Assembly: GCA_903897005.1 (NCBI GenBank)
Contig: CAITZZ010000002.1
Location: forward strand, 1 to 33,378
Direction of reading: 5' to 3'
DNA from: an uncultured beta proteobacterium
GTDB lineage: Bacteria > Pseudomonadota > Gammaproteobacteria > Burkholderiales > Burkholderiaceae_C
DNA length: 33,378 nucleotides
Shown: piece after piece, positions 32,307-33,378 of the stretch
How the letters are laid out: each line of letters begins with the position of its first letter
Numbering within the stretch: position 1 is the first letter of the stretch
Program-made: the position numbers and the translations under genes
The notes under the pieces: model-generated
The model's input: the letters and a program-made list of their open reading frames with translations, nothing else
What the model was told of the DNA's origin: nothing
Database searches by the model: none

Positions 32307-33224
32307 ATGCAAAGCAAACTCAATGGCGTGGTGCAACTGGCACACCTGGGTGTTATCAGTGCCGAGGGAATTGACGCCGCTTCCTTTCTGCACGGGCAAC
32401 TGACGCAGGATATTTTGCTGCTGGGCTCATCCGAGGCCAGGCTGGCCGCCTATTGCTCGGCACAGGGCCGGATGCTGGCCAGCTTCTATGCCATCAAGCG
32501 CAGCCCGACCGAAATCGTTCTGATCTGCAGCAAGGACCTGCTGGCTGCCACACTGAAGAACCTGTCGCGCTTCGTCCTGCGTGCCAAGGTCAAACTCAGT
32601 GACGCCAGCGCCGACCATGCGATCTTTGGCCTGGCCGGTGCGGCGCTTGACGCTCTGAGCGCTGGCGCGCTGGCGCCTTGGGCGCGCCGTTACGAAGGCG
32701 ATGTCTCTATCCTTGGTCTGTACCCGGCCGACGGCCTGCCCCGCGCCTTGTGGCTCGCTCCCGCCGCGCAGGGCGCACCGGCTGGCCCGAGCCTGACTCT
32801 GCAGGACTGGCTATGGAGCGAGGTGCGTAGCGGCGTTGCCATGATCAGCGAGCCGGTGGCACAGGCGTTTGTGCCCCAGATGCTCAATTACGAGTCGGTG
32901 GGTGGTGTCAATTTCAAGAAGGGCTGCTACCCGGGTCAGGAAGTGGTGGCGCGCAGCCAGTTTCGTGGCACCCTGAAGCGGCGGGCTTTTCTGGCGCATT
33001 CAGACTCCCCCATGAAGGCGGGCGACGAAGTGTTTCAGGAGGCCGATCCGGAGCAGCCCTGCGGCACGGTCGCGCAAGCCGCAGGGTCGCCGACTGGCGG
33101 CTATGACGCGATTGTTTCGATGCAGATCTCTGCCGTTGAAGCTGGCGCCCTGCATCTGAATTCAGCTAGCGGCACCGCCATCGTGGCGACTCCGCCGCCC
33201 TACCCTTTGCTGGCCGACATCTGA
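32307..33224 (+). CDS. ygfZ: Folate-binding protein YgfZ / CAF17-like
   Basis: LHGQLTQDILLL; NYESVGGVNFKKGCYPGQEVVARSQFRGTLKRR contains the KGCYxGQE signature. ATG at 32292 is an alternative start. Confidence 0.95.
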   Translation: MQSKLNGVVQLAHLGVISAEGIDAASFLHGQLTQDILLLGSSEARLAAYCSAQGRMLASFYAIKRSPTEIVLICSKDLLAATLKNLSRFVLRAKVKLSDASADHAIFGLAGAALDALSAGALAPWARRYEGDVSILGLYPADGLPRALWLAPAAQGAPAGPSLTLQDWLWSEVRSGVAMISEPVAQAFVPQMLNYESVGGVNFKKGCYPGQEVVARSQFRGTLKRRAFLAHSDSPMKAGDEVFQEADPEQPCGTVAQAAGSPTGGYDAIVSMQISAVEAGALHLNSASGTAIVATPPPYPLLADI

Positions 33225-33246
33225 TTGCCTGGATTTGAGCCATAGC

Positions 33247-33353
33247 GGTTGCAGCGGGACACGCTCGGGCGGGTGTTGCCGGGGACCGATTTCTGCGCAT
33301 TTGGCAGCATGAGGGCCACGGCAACGCTTGCCCGAGCGACCACGAAAGCAGCC
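33247..33353 (+). ncRNA. Putative structured RNA element downstream of ygfZ, class unknown
   Basis: 20-bp uninterrupted pairing 33262-33281 / 33319-33338 including three G-U wobbles; flanking helix GGTTGC (33247-33252) / GCAGCC (33348-33353); small apical helix CTGC (33293-33296) / GCAG (33304-33307). Confidence 0.5.
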
Positions 33354-33378
33354 GGCTTGTTACGCTAAAGCCCGTGCA

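Noticed and set aside
33247-33367. attC-like integron recombination site at the ygfZ-downstream stem-loop
   Set aside because: The expected terminal GTTRRRY / RYYYAAC core sites are not present (GTTACGC does not fit).

Overview
The window is a GC-rich, densely coding bacterial chromosome segment. Protein families and gene order look betaproteobacterial, but this is inferred without a database search. Most of it is conserved housekeeping content: NfeD/SPFH pair, an Orn/Lys/Arg decarboxylase, fabI, a fused M16 peptidase, rimP-nusA-infB-rbfA-truB-typA, an EamA transporter, a 3-hydroxyisobutyryl-CoA hydrolase-like gene, smpB, ratA-rnfH, guaB-guaA, paiB-like-tadA-ldcA, the mltG-tmk-holB-pilZ-tatD-ankyrin operon and divergent ygfZ. 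I saw no tRNA, rRNA, CRISPR array or intact mobile element. The least ordinary items are: (1) a predicted soluble MerR-type HTH / PAS-like / class III nucleotide cyclase fusion (57..1424, -); (2) a second soluble class III cyclase fused to an FHA domain (26736..27668, +); (3) a structured element just after ygfZ (about 33247..33353) with a continuous 20-bp stem containing three G-U pairs that favour + strand RNA; (4) a terminator-type hairpin that would sit almost at the 5' end of the rimP-nusA operon transcript, with an outer pairing that encloses its U-tract; (5) AT-rich tracts around the ankyrin gene and several short inverted repeats next to the cyclase genes. No claim was checked against databases.
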